Assembly (NCBI RefSeq): GCF_014655295.1
Contig: NZ_BNBI01000021.1
Coordinates: 1-64,000, forward strand
Length of the DNA: 64,000 nucleotides
Direction: 5' to 3'
Source: Streptomyces fumanus
GTDB taxonomy: Bacteria > Actinomycetota > Actinomycetes > Streptomycetales > Streptomycetaceae
Numbering within the stretch: the stretch's first letter is position 1; each line of letters opens with the position of its first letter. Position numbers and translations under genes: made by a program. Below are positions 1 through 8,496 of this stretch, in pieces. The notes beneath the pieces are model-generated. The model searched no databases. It saw only the letters and a program-made list of their open reading frames with translations, and had not been told where the DNA came from.

Positions 1-109
1 CTGACCCCGATCCGCGGGTCCGCCGGTGCCCGCGAAGCTCCTCCCAGCCCCCGCGCGACGCAGTGGTCGCGCGGGCGGGCCGGCACCCCCTCGTACCCAA
101 GGGCACACC

Positions 110-1363
110 GTGACAGCACACTCTCCGGCCGCCGCGCACCGCGGACGCTCCCGCAGAACCGTCGCGTCGTTCGCCGCCGTCTCCGTCCTGGTCGCCGGGG
201 CGGCGCTGACCGGCTGCGGACAGCAACGCGACGCCGACGTGTACACCGTGATGAACTCCTCGACCGACGAGTCCTACCACCGCTGGGACGCGGAGGCGAT
301 GGCCCGCTGCGGCAAGCAACTGGGCATCACCATCGAGCAGCAGAGCGTCCCGGCGGCACAGGTCATGACCAAGGCGCTGCGGATGGCGTCCTCGAAGTCG
401 CTGCCGGACATCGTCCAGTTCGACGCCTCCGAGATGCCGACGTTCGCCGAGGCGGGCGGTCTCGTCGACCTCAGGACGCTCGGCCTGAGCACCCGGGACA
501 TCCCCGAGGGCATCGTCAACTTCGGTTCGTACAAGGGTACGTACTACGGTGCCGCCCGGTCGGTGAACACCCTGGCGCTGTTCTACAACAAGGACCTCCT
601 CGACCAGGCCGGCGTCGAGGTGCCCACCACCTGGGACGAGCTGCGCGCGGCCGCCGAGAAGCTCACCCAGGGCAACCGGTACGGGCTGGCGCTCAGCGCG
701 GGCGGCGCGGAGGACGGCGTCTTCCAGTTCACGCCGTTCATGTGGTCCAACGGCGGCGACGAGACCGACCTGGACAGCCCCCAGGTCGTCCAGGCGCTCG
801 ACTACTGGAAGGCCCTCCTGGCGGACGGGTCGCTGTCGAAGTCGACCGTCAACTGGACGCAGGCCGACGTCAACGACCAGTTCATGGCCGGCAACGCGGC
901 CATGATGATCAACGGTCCGTGGCAGGTCGAGACGCTCAACACCAAGAAGTCGCTGCACTGGGAGATCGCGCAGATCCCGGTGCCGAAGGCGGGCGGCGAC
1001 TCGGTCGGCCCGCTGGGCGGTGCCGTGCTCACCGTGCCCAACACGGGCGACGAGCGGCGTGAGAAGATGGCCGGCAAGATCGTCGCGTGTCTGTCCAGCC
1101 AGCGGGAGCAGCTCACCTACGCGCTGAACAGTTGGATGGTCCCGGCCAACTCCAAGGCCGCCGCCGTCTGGCGCCAGCGGGTGCCGGAGCTGGACGCGCT
1201 CGCCGACCAGGTGGCCGCCGCCCGGTCCCGTACCGCCAAGCTGGGCGCCGGCTGGTCGAGCGTGTCGCTCGCCCTGCAGAGCGCCTTCCAGTCCGCCCTG
1301 ACCGGCCAGTCCAGCGAGGCCGCCCTGAAGCGCGCCCAGCAGCGGGCCACGAGCGGGAACTGA
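110..1363 (+). CDS. Sugar ABC transporter substrate-binding lipoprotein
   Basis: Extracellular family 1 solute-binding protein, the receptor of a sugar importer. The GTG start at 110 gives a 417-residue precursor with a basic N-terminus, a hydrophobic stretch and the lipobox LTGC (lipidated Cys about residue 36). An upstream in-frame ATG at 26 would add 28 Pro/Arg-rich residues before the signal peptide, so I reject it. A weak SD (AAGGG) precedes the GTG. Motifs such as NTLALFYNKDLL and TTWDEL are typical of MalE/CebE-like receptors. Two permeases and a GH1 beta-glucosidase follow with short gaps, which points to a beta-glucoside or cello-oligosaccharide ligand. No ATPase gene is present; streptomycete importers of this type usually share MsiK encoded elsewhere. 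The ligand is inferred from context only. Confidence 0.93.
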   Translation: MTAHSPAAAHRGRSRRTVASFAAVSVLVAGAALTGCGQQRDADVYTVMNSSTDESYHRWDAEAMARCGKQLGITIEQQSVPAAQVMTKALRMASSKSLPDIVQFDASEMPTFAEAGGLVDLRTLGLSTRDIPEGIVNFGSYKGTYYGAARSVNTLALFYNKDLLDQAGVEVPTTWDELRAAAEKLTQGNRYGLALSAGGAEDGVFQFTPFMWSNGGDETDLDSPQVVQALDYWKALLADGSLSKSTVNWTQADVNDQFMAGNAAMMINGPWQVETLNTKKSLHWEIAQIPVPKAGGDSVGPLGGAVLTVPNTGDERREKMAGKIVACLSSQREQLTYALNSWMVPANSKAAAVWRQRVPELDALADQVAAARSRTAKLGAGWSSVSLALQSAFQSALTGQSSEAALKRAQQRATSGN

Positions 1364-1375
1364 GGAACCGCGACC

Positions 1376-2329
1376 ATGACCACGTCCACTGTCACCGCAC
1401 AGACGGCCGCGAAGGCCCCGGGAACGGCCGGCGCGTCCGACCCCGACCGGATCAGGCGCCGGCGCCGGCTCACCCAGTGGGGGTTCGTCGCCCCCGCGGT
1501 CGTCTTCATGCTGCTGTTCTTCGGCTACCCGCTCGTCCGCAACGTCGTGATGAGCTTCCAGCACTACACGCCGGAGACCTTCTTCACCGGTGAGTCGCCC
1601 TTCAACGGCACCGACAACTGGTCGAACGTGTTCCAGGACGCCCTGTTCGGCAAGGCGCTCTGGCACACCCTGGTGTTCACGGCCGGATCGCTGCTCGGCC
1701 AGTTCTCCATCGGGCTGGGGCTCGCCGTCTTCTTCAGCCGCCGCTTCCCGCTCAACGGTGTACTGCGGTCGTTGATCCTGCTGCCCTGGCTGGTGCCCAT
1801 GGTGGTGTCCGGCATCGTGTGGCGCCGCATCCTGGACCAGGACACGGGTGTACTGAACTCGTTCCTGGACACGCTGGGCATCGGCGGACACACTCCATGG
1901 TTGACCGATCCACACATGGCCCTGCTCTCCGTCATCCTGGTCAACATCTGGATCGGCATCCCCTTCAACATGGTCATTCTGTACGGCGGTCTGCAGGAGA
2001 TCCCGAAGGACCTGTACGAGGCGTCCGCACTGGACGGGGCGTCCGCATGGCGCACGTTCCGGTCCATCACCCTGCCGATGCTCAAGCCGGTCATCACCGT
2101 CGTGCTGGTCCTCGGCTTCATGTCGACGGTCAAGATCCTCGACCTGATCCTCGCCCTGACCGACGGCGGCCCGGCCGACTCCACCCAGACCCTGGGCACG
2201 CTCACCTACCAGAACTCCTTCGTCCAACTGGACTTCGGGGCGGGCGCGGTCGTCGGCAACGTACTCATCCTGATCTCCGCCGTCTTCGCGGTGTTCTACC
2301 TGCGGGCCAACCGCACCGAGGGGAAGTGA
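1376..2329 (+). CDS. Sugar ABC transporter permease, MalF/CebF type
   Basis: Inner-membrane permease of 317 residues with about six membrane segments. A short Ala-rich and Arg-rich cytoplasmic N-terminus precedes the first segment. The EAA loop that contacts the ATPase is clear near residues 214-240 (EASALDGASAW, then LPMLKP). It lies 12 bp after the binding-protein stop and 5 bp before the second permease, so the three form one operon. The paired MalF/MalG arrangement and the downstream glucosidase support oligosaccharide import. Confidence 0.93.
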   Translation: MTTSTVTAQTAAKAPGTAGASDPDRIRRRRRLTQWGFVAPAVVFMLLFFGYPLVRNVVMSFQHYTPETFFTGESPFNGTDNWSNVFQDALFGKALWHTLVFTAGSLLGQFSIGLGLAVFFSRRFPLNGVLRSLILLPWLVPMVVSGIVWRRILDQDTGVLNSFLDTLGIGGHTPWLTDPHMALLSVILVNIWIGIPFNMVILYGGLQEIPKDLYEASALDGASAWRTFRSITLPMLKPVITVVLVLGFMSTVKILDLILALTDGGPADSTQTLGTLTYQNSFVQLDFGAGAVVGNVLILISAVFAVFYLRANRTEGK

Positions 2330-2334
2330 CGGCC

Positions 2335-3189
2335 ATGGCCTCTCCCACGTCCACGCAGGAGTCCGCCGGCCGGGCCACCACCAGGTCCCGGCGGAAGTGG
2401 GGCTCCACCGTCGCCGGCGTGCTCATCCTGTGCGTGATGCTGTTCCCGCTGTACTGGATGCTCAACACCGCGCTGCAGCCCGAGTCGGGGCTGCTGGAGG
2501 TCGACCCGGTGCCGGGCGGCCTGGACCTGTCCGGGTTCTCCAAGGCCATCAGCGACCAGGGCGGCAACCTGCTGACCTCGCTGGCGGTGTCGCTGGGCGC
2601 GGTGGTGATCTGCCTGGCGATCGCGGCCCCGGCGGCGTACGGGCTGGCGCGGTTCGGGCTGCGCGGCTCGAGGACCATCGTGTTCGGCACGCTGATCACC
2701 CAGATGGTGCCGGGCATCGTCATCGCCAACGCGCTGTACAACTCGTACGTCGATCTGGGCCTGGTGAACTCCTATTTCGGCCTGATGCTGGCGGACGCCT
2801 CGCTGGGCATCCCCTTCTCCATCGTGCTGATGCGATCCTTCATGGTGTCGATCCCCGGCGAGGTGATCGAGGCCGCGCAGATGGACGGTGCCGGCCCGGT
2901 GCGGACGTTCGTCAAGGTGGTGCTGCCGATGAGCCGGAACTCGCTGATCACCTCGGGTCTGTTCGCGTTCCTGTTCTCGTGGAGCGACTTCATGTTCGCG
3001 CTCACCCTGAACACCACCGACGAGGTCAAGCCGGTCACGCTGGGTATCTACCAGTACATCGGCGCGCACGTCGGCGACTGGGGCTCGGTGATGGCGGCGT
3101 CCGTGCTGTCGGCGGTCCCGGCGGCGATCCTGCTCGTGCTCGCCCAGAAGTACATCGCCGCCGGCATCACCGGCGGCTCCGTCAAGTGA
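2335..3189 (+). CDS. Sugar ABC transporter permease, MalG/CebG type
   Basis: Second permease subunit, 284 residues. The ATG at 2335 lies 5 bp after the upstream stop. The EAA motif is near residues 178-201 (EAAQMDGAG, then VLPMSRN), and the C-terminal end ITGGSVK is usual for MalG-like sugar permeases. The last codons overlap a GTG (GTGA at 3186-3189) that could be an alternative start of the glucosidase gene, suggesting translational coupling. Confidence 0.93.
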   Translation: MASPTSTQESAGRATTRSRRKWGSTVAGVLILCVMLFPLYWMLNTALQPESGLLEVDPVPGGLDLSGFSKAISDQGGNLLTSLAVSLGAVVICLAIAAPAAYGLARFGLRGSRTIVFGTLITQMVPGIVIANALYNSYVDLGLVNSYFGLMLADASLGIPFSIVLMRSFMVSIPGEVIEAAQMDGAGPVRTFVKVVLPMSRNSLITSGLFAFLFSWSDFMFALTLNTTDEVKPVTLGIYQYIGAHVGDWGSVMAASVLSAVPAAILLVLAQKYIAAGITGGSVK

Positions 3190-3221
3190 CCACCACGACC
3201 CCAGGAGATGGGCTTTCCCCG

Positions 3222-4601
3222 ATGAGTGACTTCCCCGGCTTCCCGCCCGGTTTCGTCTTCGGTGCCGCGACCGCCTCGTACCAGATCGAGGGCGCGGCAC
3301 GCGAGGACGGCCGCGGCCCGTCGATCTGGGACACCTACAGCCACACCCCGGGCCGGACGGCCAACGGCGACACCGGTGACGTGGCCTGCGACCACTACCA
3401 CCGCTACCCGGAGGACGTGGCGCTGCTGCGCGACCTGGGCGTGGACTCGTACCGCTTCTCGATCGCTTGGCCGCGGATCGTGCCGGACGGCTCCGGTCCG
3501 GTCAACGCCAAGGGGCTGGACTTCTACTCGAAGCTGGTGGACGAGCTGCTGGCGGCCGGCATCGAGCCCGCCGCCACCCTCTACCACTGGGACCTCCCCC
3601 AGGCCCTGGAGGACCGGGGCGGCTGGCGGGTGCGGGAGACGGCGGAGCGGTTCGCCGAGTACACGGCGGTCGTCGCCGAGCACCTGGGCGACCGGGTGCC
3701 GCGCTGGATCACCCTGAACGAGCCGTGGTGCAGCGCCTTCCTCGGCTACTCCATCGGCCGGCACGCGCCGGGCGCCCAGGAGGGCCGGGGCGCGCTGGCC
3801 GCCGCCCACCATCTGCTGGTCGGCCACGGCCTGGCCGTCCAGGCGCTGCGCGCGGCCGGGGTGCGGGAGGCCGGCATCACCCTCAACCTCGACCGCAACC
3901 TGCCCGCCACCGACTCGCCCGCCGACCTCGCGGCGGTGGTCCGCGCCGACACCCAGCACAACCTGGTGTGGACCGAGCCGATCCTGGCCGGCCGCTACCC
4001 GGCCACCGAGGAGGAGACCTGGGGCGAGCTGATCACCGGGGCGGACTTCCGCCGCGACGGCGACCTGGCGCTGATCTCCCAGCCGCTGGACTTCCTCGGC
4101 ATCAACTACTACCGGCCGATCGTGGTCGCCGACGCCCCGTACCGCGAGCCCGACCCGGCGCGGCGCACGGCCACGGACAACCGGTACGAGGAGGTCACGC
4201 TCCCCGGCGTGCGGCACACCGCGATGAACTGGCCGGTGGTCCCCGAGTCCTTCACCGACCTGCTGGTCCAGCTCAAGAAGCAGTACGGCGACACCCTGCC
4301 GCCGGTCCACATCACGGAGAACGGCTCGGCCGAGGACGACGTGGTGGCCGCCGACGGCGCGGTGCACGACGGCGACCGGGTGGAGTACCTGCGCGGCCAC
4401 CTCACCGCGCTGAAGGCGGCGATGGACGCGGGCGTGGACGTGCGCGGCTACTACGTGTGGTCGCTGCTGGACAACTTCGAGTGGGCGTTCGGCTACGACA
4501 AGCGGTTCGGGATCGTCCGGGTCGACTACGAGACGCAGCAGCGCACCCCGAAGGACAGCTTCCGCTGGTACCAGGAGCTGATCGCCAAGCACCGCGCGTG
4601 A
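3222..4601 (+). CDS. Family 1 glycoside hydrolase, beta-glucosidase
   Basis: GH1 retaining beta-glucosidase of 459 residues that hydrolyses terminal beta-D-glucosyl residues, probably intracellularly, since there is no signal peptide. Both catalytic glutamates are visible: the acid/base in TLNEPW (about E167) and the nucleophile in ITENG (about E366). The N-terminal PPGFVFGAATASYQIEG and C-terminal SLLDNFEWAFGY are family hallmarks. I chose the ATG at 3222, with AGGAG 14 bp upstream; a GTG at 3186 overlapping the permease stop would add 12 residues and cannot be excluded. As the last gene of the importer operon it probably splits the imported beta-glucoside to glucose, resembling cebEFG-bglC but without a LacI/CebR gene beside it. 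Confidence 0.95.
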   Translation: MSDFPGFPPGFVFGAATASYQIEGAAREDGRGPSIWDTYSHTPGRTANGDTGDVACDHYHRYPEDVALLRDLGVDSYRFSIAWPRIVPDGSGPVNAKGLDFYSKLVDELLAAGIEPAATLYHWDLPQALEDRGGWRVRETAERFAEYTAVVAEHLGDRVPRWITLNEPWCSAFLGYSIGRHAPGAQEGRGALAAAHHLLVGHGLAVQALRAAGVREAGITLNLDRNLPATDSPADLAAVVRADTQHNLVWTEPILAGRYPATEEETWGELITGADFRRDGDLALISQPLDFLGINYYRPIVVADAPYREPDPARRTATDNRYEEVTLPGVRHTAMNWPVVPESFTDLLVQLKKQYGDTLPPVHITENGSAEDDVVAADGAVHDGDRVEYLRGHLTALKAAMDAGVDVRGYYVWSLLDNFEWAFGYDKRFGIVRVDYETQQRTPKDSFRWYQELIAKHRA

Positions 4602-4695
4602 GGTGACGGGGCGCCGCCCGCTCGCCCCTCACGCACCGCGCGTGACGTGACGGGGCGCCGCCTGCGCCCTCCCTGACGCACCGCGCGTGAGGCCG
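4591..4695. repeat. Three imperfect 44-45 bp tandem repeats at the beta-glucosidase 3' end
   Basis: The block beginning ACCGCGCGTGA recurs at 4591, 4635 and 4680, each followed by GTGACGGGG(G)CGCCGCC-like sequence. The first copy includes the last codons and stop of the glucosidase gene, so the gene end appears to have been duplicated into the spacer. Confidence 0.85.
4603..4632. terminator. Hairpin terminator after the beta-glucosidase gene
   Basis: GTGA-c-GGGGCG pairs with CGCCCC-TCAC across a 9-base loop just after the stop codon. A related hairpin (GTGA-c-GGGGGC / GCCCCCTCAC) lies at 4700-4723 and overlaps the stop of the convergent ROK gene. Together they would insulate the two converging transcripts. 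There is no U-run, as is usual in Streptomyces. Confidence 0.65.
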
Positions 4696-4719
4696 TCGAG
4701 TGACGGGGGCGCCGCCCCC

Positions 4720-5961
4720 TCACTCCCCCACGCGTTCCGCGTACGCCGCCGGGTCCTCCAGCACCTCGCGGACGATCACGCCGGCCGCGCCGCGCGCCGC
4801 GTCCCCCAGCGGGGAGGCGGCGCGCAGCCGTTTGCCGTCCTCGGTCCACAGCCCGGACACCACGCGCAGCGCCAGTTCCCGTTCGACGGCGGGCGCCAGC
4901 CACTCCATCAGCTCCCGGTAGGCGCCGCCGAGCATCACCGCGTCGGGGTCGAAGAGGTTGACCGCGCCCGAGACGACGAGGCCGAGCCTCCGTCCGGCCT
5001 GTTCGATCGCCGCCAGCGCGGCCGGTTCGCCGCGCCGGGCCCGGCGTCCGAGGTCGGTGACGCCGCGTACGCCGGAGTCCGCGTCGATCCCCGCGGCCCG
5101 CAGCAGGGCGGCCTGTCCGGCGTACTGCTCCAGGCAGCCGCGGGCCCCGCAGCGGCAGAGCGGGCCGTCGGGTTCCAGGACCATGTGCCCGATCTCCCCG
5201 GCGAAGCCGTGGGCGCCGCGCAGCAGTTCGCCCCGCAGGACCAGGGCGCCGCCGACGCCGATCTCGCCGGTCAGATAGAGGAAGCTGCGCACGCCCTCGG
5301 TGCCGGCGCCGAACCACAGCTCGGCCAGGGCGGCGGCGTTGGCCTCGTTGTCGGAGCTGACCGGCAGCGCCCGGTGGGCGGGGCGCAGCGCGAGCAGGGC
5401 CTGGGCGAACAGTCCCTCGACGGCGACCCGCTGCCAGCCCAGGTTGGGGGCCTGGCGGACGGTGCCGCCGGTCACCAGGCCGGGCAGGGCGAGGTGGACG
5501 CCGGCCGGCAGCAGGTCCTGCTCGGCCGCCGAGCCGATGGCGCGGGCCGCCAGCCGGGCGGCGTGGGCGAGCACCTGGGAGGGCGGGACGCCACGGTTGT
5601 CGACGTGTTCGACGAGCCGGACCCGGTCGGTGCCGGCCAGGTCGACGACGCATACGGCGACGTAGTCGATGTTGATCTCGACGCCGAGGCCCGCCGGGCC
5701 GGTCCTGGCCACCTTCAGGACGGTGCCGGGGCGGCCCACCTGGCCGCTGCTGGTCTTGCCCCACTCGGTGACGAAGCCGTACTCCAGCAACTGTTCCACC
5801 AGGGACGACACCGCGGCCCGGGTGAGTCCGACGTGCGTGGCGACGCCGGCTCTGGTCGCCTCCCCCGCGTCGTGCACGGCCCGCAGGACCAGACTGAGGT
5901 TGTGCCGTCTGACCGTGGCCTTGTCGGCCTTGGGTCCGAGGGGGGTGAGGTGGTTCTTCAT
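4720..5961 (-). CDS. ROK-family transcriptional repressor
   Basis: Sugar-responsive regulator of 413 residues. A winged-helix MarR-like N-terminus (residues about 15-70, TRAAVSSLVEQLL as recognition region) precedes a ROK sugar-binding/kinase-fold domain. The ROK zinc motif is present as CRCGARGCLEQ, with DNEANAAALAELWFG and EIGHM. It converges on the importer/glucosidase operon across about 120 bp and is the only regulator next to it, so it is the obvious candidate to control that operon. The start is the ATG at 5961, with a TACGCT -10-like box ending ten bases upstream. The effector sugar is unknown. Confidence 0.9.
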   Translation of the reverse strand: MKNHLTPLGPKADKATVRRHNLSLVLRAVHDAGEATRAGVATHVGLTRAAVSSLVEQLLEYGFVTEWGKTSSGQVGRPGTVLKVARTGPAGLGVEINIDYVAVCVVDLAGTDRVRLVEHVDNRGVPPSQVLAHAARLAARAIGSAAEQDLLPAGVHLALPGLVTGGTVRQAPNLGWQRVAVEGLFAQALLALRPAHRALPVSSDNEANAAALAELWFGAGTEGVRSFLYLTGEIGVGGALVLRGELLRGAHGFAGEIGHMVLEPDGPLCRCGARGCLEQYAGQAALLRAAGIDADSGVRGVTDLGRRARRGEPAALAAIEQAGRRLGLVVSGAVNLFDPDAVMLGGAYRELMEWLAPAVERELALRVVSGLWTEDGKRLRAASPLGDAARGAAGVIVREVLEDPAAYAERVGE

Positions 5962-6088
5962 CGTGCTGTCGAGCGTATGCGACCGGGCCGGGCGTCGCCG
6001 TGGCGGTGCTGGCCGGCCGGGGTCCGGGGCGGACGGGGCGGCCGGGACGGAGGCGGCGGCGCGGGGATCGGCGCAGGGGGCGGCACCC

Positions 6089-6117
6089 TTGCCCCGTTTC
6101 CCGTCCCCGCCTAGCCT
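6089..6117 (+). promoter_or_regulatory. Promoter of the MFS gene, leaderless type
   Basis: TTGCCC (6089-6094), 17-bp spacer, TAGCCT (6112-6117). The -10 ends 6 bases before the GTG start at 6124, so transcription should begin at or beside the start codon. Confidence 0.65.
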
Positions 6118-6123
6118 GACTTT

Positions 6124-7332
6124 GTGCCGCTGATAAACAAAACCCGTTCGCACAGCGCCGTGCCGGGTCCCCGTGCCGAACTGGCCCGGCTCCGTGCCGT
6201 ACTGACCGTCTTCTTCGCCCTCGACGGCTTCGTCTTCGCCGGCTGGGTGGTGCGCATCCCCGACATCAAGGAGCGCACCGGCGCCTCCGCCAGCGCCCTG
6301 GGCCTGGCGCTGCTCGGCGTCTCGGCCGGGGCGGTCGTCACCATGACGCTGACCGGCCGGCTCTGCCGCCGCTACGGCAGCCACCCGGTCACCGTCGTCT
6401 GCGCGGTGCTGCTCTCGCTGAGCGTCGCCCTGCCCCCGCTGACCCGCTCCGCGCCCGTCCTCGGCGCCGTGCTGCTGCTCTTCGGGGCCGCGTACGGCGG
6501 GATCAACGTGGCCTTCAACAGCGCCGCCGTCGACCTGGTGGCCGCGCTGCGGCGCCCGATCATGCCGAGTTTCCACGCCGCGTTCAGCCTCGGCGGCATG
6601 GTCGGCGCCGGGCTCGGCGGGCTGGTCGCGGGCTCCCTGTCGCCGGCGGAGCACCTGACCGGGCTGACGGTCGTCGGTCTGCTGGTCACCCTGGTGGCGG
6701 GCCGCGTCCTGCTGCGCTGCCCGGTCCCCGCCCCGCCGGACCGGGCACCCCGCGCGCAGGCGCAGCCGCGGCGGCCGGTCCGCCGCACCCGCGTCCTGGT
6801 GGTCACCTTCGGCCTGATCGCCCTGTGCACGGCGTACGGCGAGGGCGCCATGGCCGACTGGGGCGCGCTGCACCTCAAGGAGGACCTGCACGCCTCGCCG
6901 GGGCTGGCGGCGGCCGGCTACTCCTGTTTCGCGCTCGCCATGACCCTGGGCAGGCTGACCGGCACGACCCTGCTGGAACGCCTCGGCCGCACCCGTACCG
7001 TGGTGGCCGGCGGCACGGTCGCCGCGGCCGGGATGGTGCTGGGCTCGCTGGCGCCGTCGGTGTGGGCGGCGCTGTTCGGCTTCGCGGTCACCGGGCTGGG
7101 CCTGGCCAACATCTTCCCGGTCGCGGTGGAACGGGCGGGGGCGCTGGGCGGCCCCGGCGGTGTCGCCACCGCCTCCACCCTCGGCTACGGCGGCATGCTG
7201 CTCGGGCCGCCCGCGATCGGTTTCATGGCCGACTGGTTCTCCCTGCCGGCGGCCCTCACCAGCGTCGCGGTCCTCGCGGCGATCGCCGTGCTGATCACCC
7301 TGGCGACCCGCCGCGCGGCGGACCCGGCCTGA
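6124..7332 (+). CDS. MFS transporter
   Basis: Integral membrane carrier of 402 residues with about 12 predicted hydrophobic segments. The N-terminal half has FFALDGFVFAGWVVRIPDIK and the loop LTGRLCRRYGSH, close to the major facilitator signature between segments 2 and 3. It resembles the YbjJ/fucose-permease-like MFS group. Substrate is unknown and the neighbours do not indicate one. It is divergent from the ROK regulator (162 bp between starts), so it could be a second target. No SD is visible; the promoter spacing suggests a leaderless transcript from the GTG. Confidence 0.88.
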   Translation: MPLINKTRSHSAVPGPRAELARLRAVLTVFFALDGFVFAGWVVRIPDIKERTGASASALGLALLGVSAGAVVTMTLTGRLCRRYGSHPVTVVCAVLLSLSVALPPLTRSAPVLGAVLLLFGAAYGGINVAFNSAAVDLVAALRRPIMPSFHAAFSLGGMVGAGLGGLVAGSLSPAEHLTGLTVVGLLVTLVAGRVLLRCPVPAPPDRAPRAQAQPRRPVRRTRVLVVTFGLIALCTAYGEGAMADWGALHLKEDLHASPGLAAAGYSCFALAMTLGRLTGTTLLERLGRTRTVVAGGTVAAAGMVLGSLAPSVWAALFGFAVTGLGLANIFPVAVERAGALGGPGGVATASTLGYGGMLLGPPAIGFMADWFSLPAALTSVAVLAAIAVLITLATRRAADPA

Positions 7333-7388
7333 CCGGGCATCGGGCGCGCGGCTCCCGGCGGCGGCCCGCGTCCGGCCCCTGAAACCCG

Positions 7389-7419
7389 TTGCCTCCGGGC
7401 GCACTTCATCGGGCACACT
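7389..7419 (+). promoter_or_regulatory. Candidate leaderless promoter of the MDMPI-family gene
   Basis: TTGCCT (7389-7394), 19-bp spacer, CACACT (7414-7419), which ends 7 bases before the ATG at 7427. No SD is present. The spacer is long and the -10 is poor, so this is weaker than the promoters at 6089 and 8168. Confidence 0.4.
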
Positions 7420-7426
7420 CCCTGCC

Positions 7427-8161
7427 ATGGAAACCGCCGCGTACATACATGTCCTGGACCGGGAAGGCCGGCTGCTCGCCGACGCCGCGGAGGCGGCGGG
7501 GAGCGCCGCCGAGGTGCCGACCTGCCCCGCCTGGCGGGTGCGGGACCTGCTGCGGCACACCGGGGCGGTGCACCGCTGGGCCACCGGGTTCGTCGCCGAG
7601 GGGCACACCGCGCCCCGCCCCCTCGGGGACGAGCCGGACCTGGACGGCACCGCGCTCACGGACTGGTTCCGCGAGGGGCACCGGCGGCTCGTCGACACCC
7701 TCGCGGCGGCCCCGGCCGGCCTGGACTGCTGGCACTTCCTGCCCGCCCCGACCCCGCTGGAGTTCTGGGCGCGGCGGCAGGCCCACGAGACGGCCGTGCA
7801 CCGCTTCGACGCGGAGGCGGCCCGGGGCGGCGAGCCCACCGGCGTCGGCACCGCCTTCGCCGTGGACGGCGTCGACGAACTGCTGCGCGGCTTCCACGCC
7901 CGCGAGAGGAGCCGGGTCCGGGTCCCCGAGCCCCGGGTGCTGCGGGTGCGGGCGACCGACGCGGACGACGCCGTCTGGACCGTACGGCTGTCGGAGCGGG
8001 TGCCCGAGGCCGAGCGGGGCGTGACGGCGGACGCCGACTGCGAGGTGGCCGGTCCGGCGGCGGAGCTGTACCTGGGCCTGTGGAACCGGGTGCCGCTGCC
8101 GGGTGTGACCGGGGACGCCTCCCTCGCGGCCCTGTGGCGGGAGCGGTCGGCGGTCGGCTGA
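7427..8161 (+). CDS. Maleylpyruvate isomerase family mycothiol-dependent enzyme
   Basis: 244-residue protein with the DinB-like four-helix MDMPI N-terminal domain (CPAWRVRDLLRHTGAVHRWA; later ARRQAHETAVHRFDAE supplies candidate metal ligands) and a smaller C-terminal domain. Family members bind a divalent metal and often use mycothiol, the actinobacterial thiol. True maleylpyruvate isomerases sit in gentisate clusters; nothing of that kind is nearby, so the reaction is open. Probably monocistronic. Confidence 0.85.
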   Translation: METAAYIHVLDREGRLLADAAEAAGSAAEVPTCPAWRVRDLLRHTGAVHRWATGFVAEGHTAPRPLGDEPDLDGTALTDWFREGHRRLVDTLAAAPAGLDCWHFLPAPTPLEFWARRQAHETAVHRFDAEAARGGEPTGVGTAFAVDGVDELLRGFHARERSRVRVPEPRVLRVRATDADDAVWTVRLSERVPEAERGVTADADCEVAGPAAELYLGLWNRVPLPGVTGDASLAALWRERSAVG

Positions 8162-8167
8162 GGCGGC

Positions 8168-8196
8168 TTGCCCCGCCGCGCGGACGCTGTGACACT
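8168..8196 (+). promoter_or_regulatory. Leaderless promoter of the small membrane protein gene
   Basis: TTGCCC (8168-8173), exactly 17 bp, GACACT (8191-8196), then six C residues and the ATG at 8203. Confidence 0.55.
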
Positions 8197-8202
8197 CCCC
8201 CC

Positions 8203-8496
8203 ATGACCAGTGACGGGGGACGGCGGACGCAGGCCGAACGGGACGCGATCACCGTGGAGATCGGGTACGCGCTGTGCAGCGCGGTGTTCGCGGCGGCGGT
8301 GCTGTTCGGCGCCGTGGCCGGACCGGCGTACGTGTTCGGTCTGTCGGGCGGCGCGCGGACCACGCTGACCGGGACCGGGGCGACGCTGGCCGCCGTGGTG
8401 TTCGTGGCCCGGGTGGTGAGCGTGCTGGTCCGCTTCCGGGCCGGGACACGGTCCGGTCAGCCCAGCCAGCCCGGCCGGACCAGCCCGGACTCGTAG
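8203..8496 (+). CDS. Small membrane protein, DUF6332-like
   Basis: 97 residues with two hydrophobic segments (ALCSAVFAAAVLFGAV and LAAVVFVARVVSVLV) joined by a short Gly-rich loop. The N-terminus RRTQAERDAITVEIGYAL resembles a small streptomycete family I know as DUF6332; this assignment is from memory. Function unknown. The last 40 bp overlap the 3' end of the response regulator gene on the other strand. The start is fixed by the promoter spacing; no SD is seen. Confidence 0.7.
   Translation: MTSDGGRRTQAERDAITVEIGYALCSAVFAAAVLFGAVAGPAYVFGLSGGARTTLTGTGATLAAVVFVARVVSVLVRFRAGTRSGQPSQPGRTSPDS

Noticed and set aside
110-4601. CebR-regulated cellobiose operon
   Set aside because: No LacI gene next to the operon and no TGGGAGCGCTCCCA-like box in the visible region; the adjacent regulator is of the ROK family.
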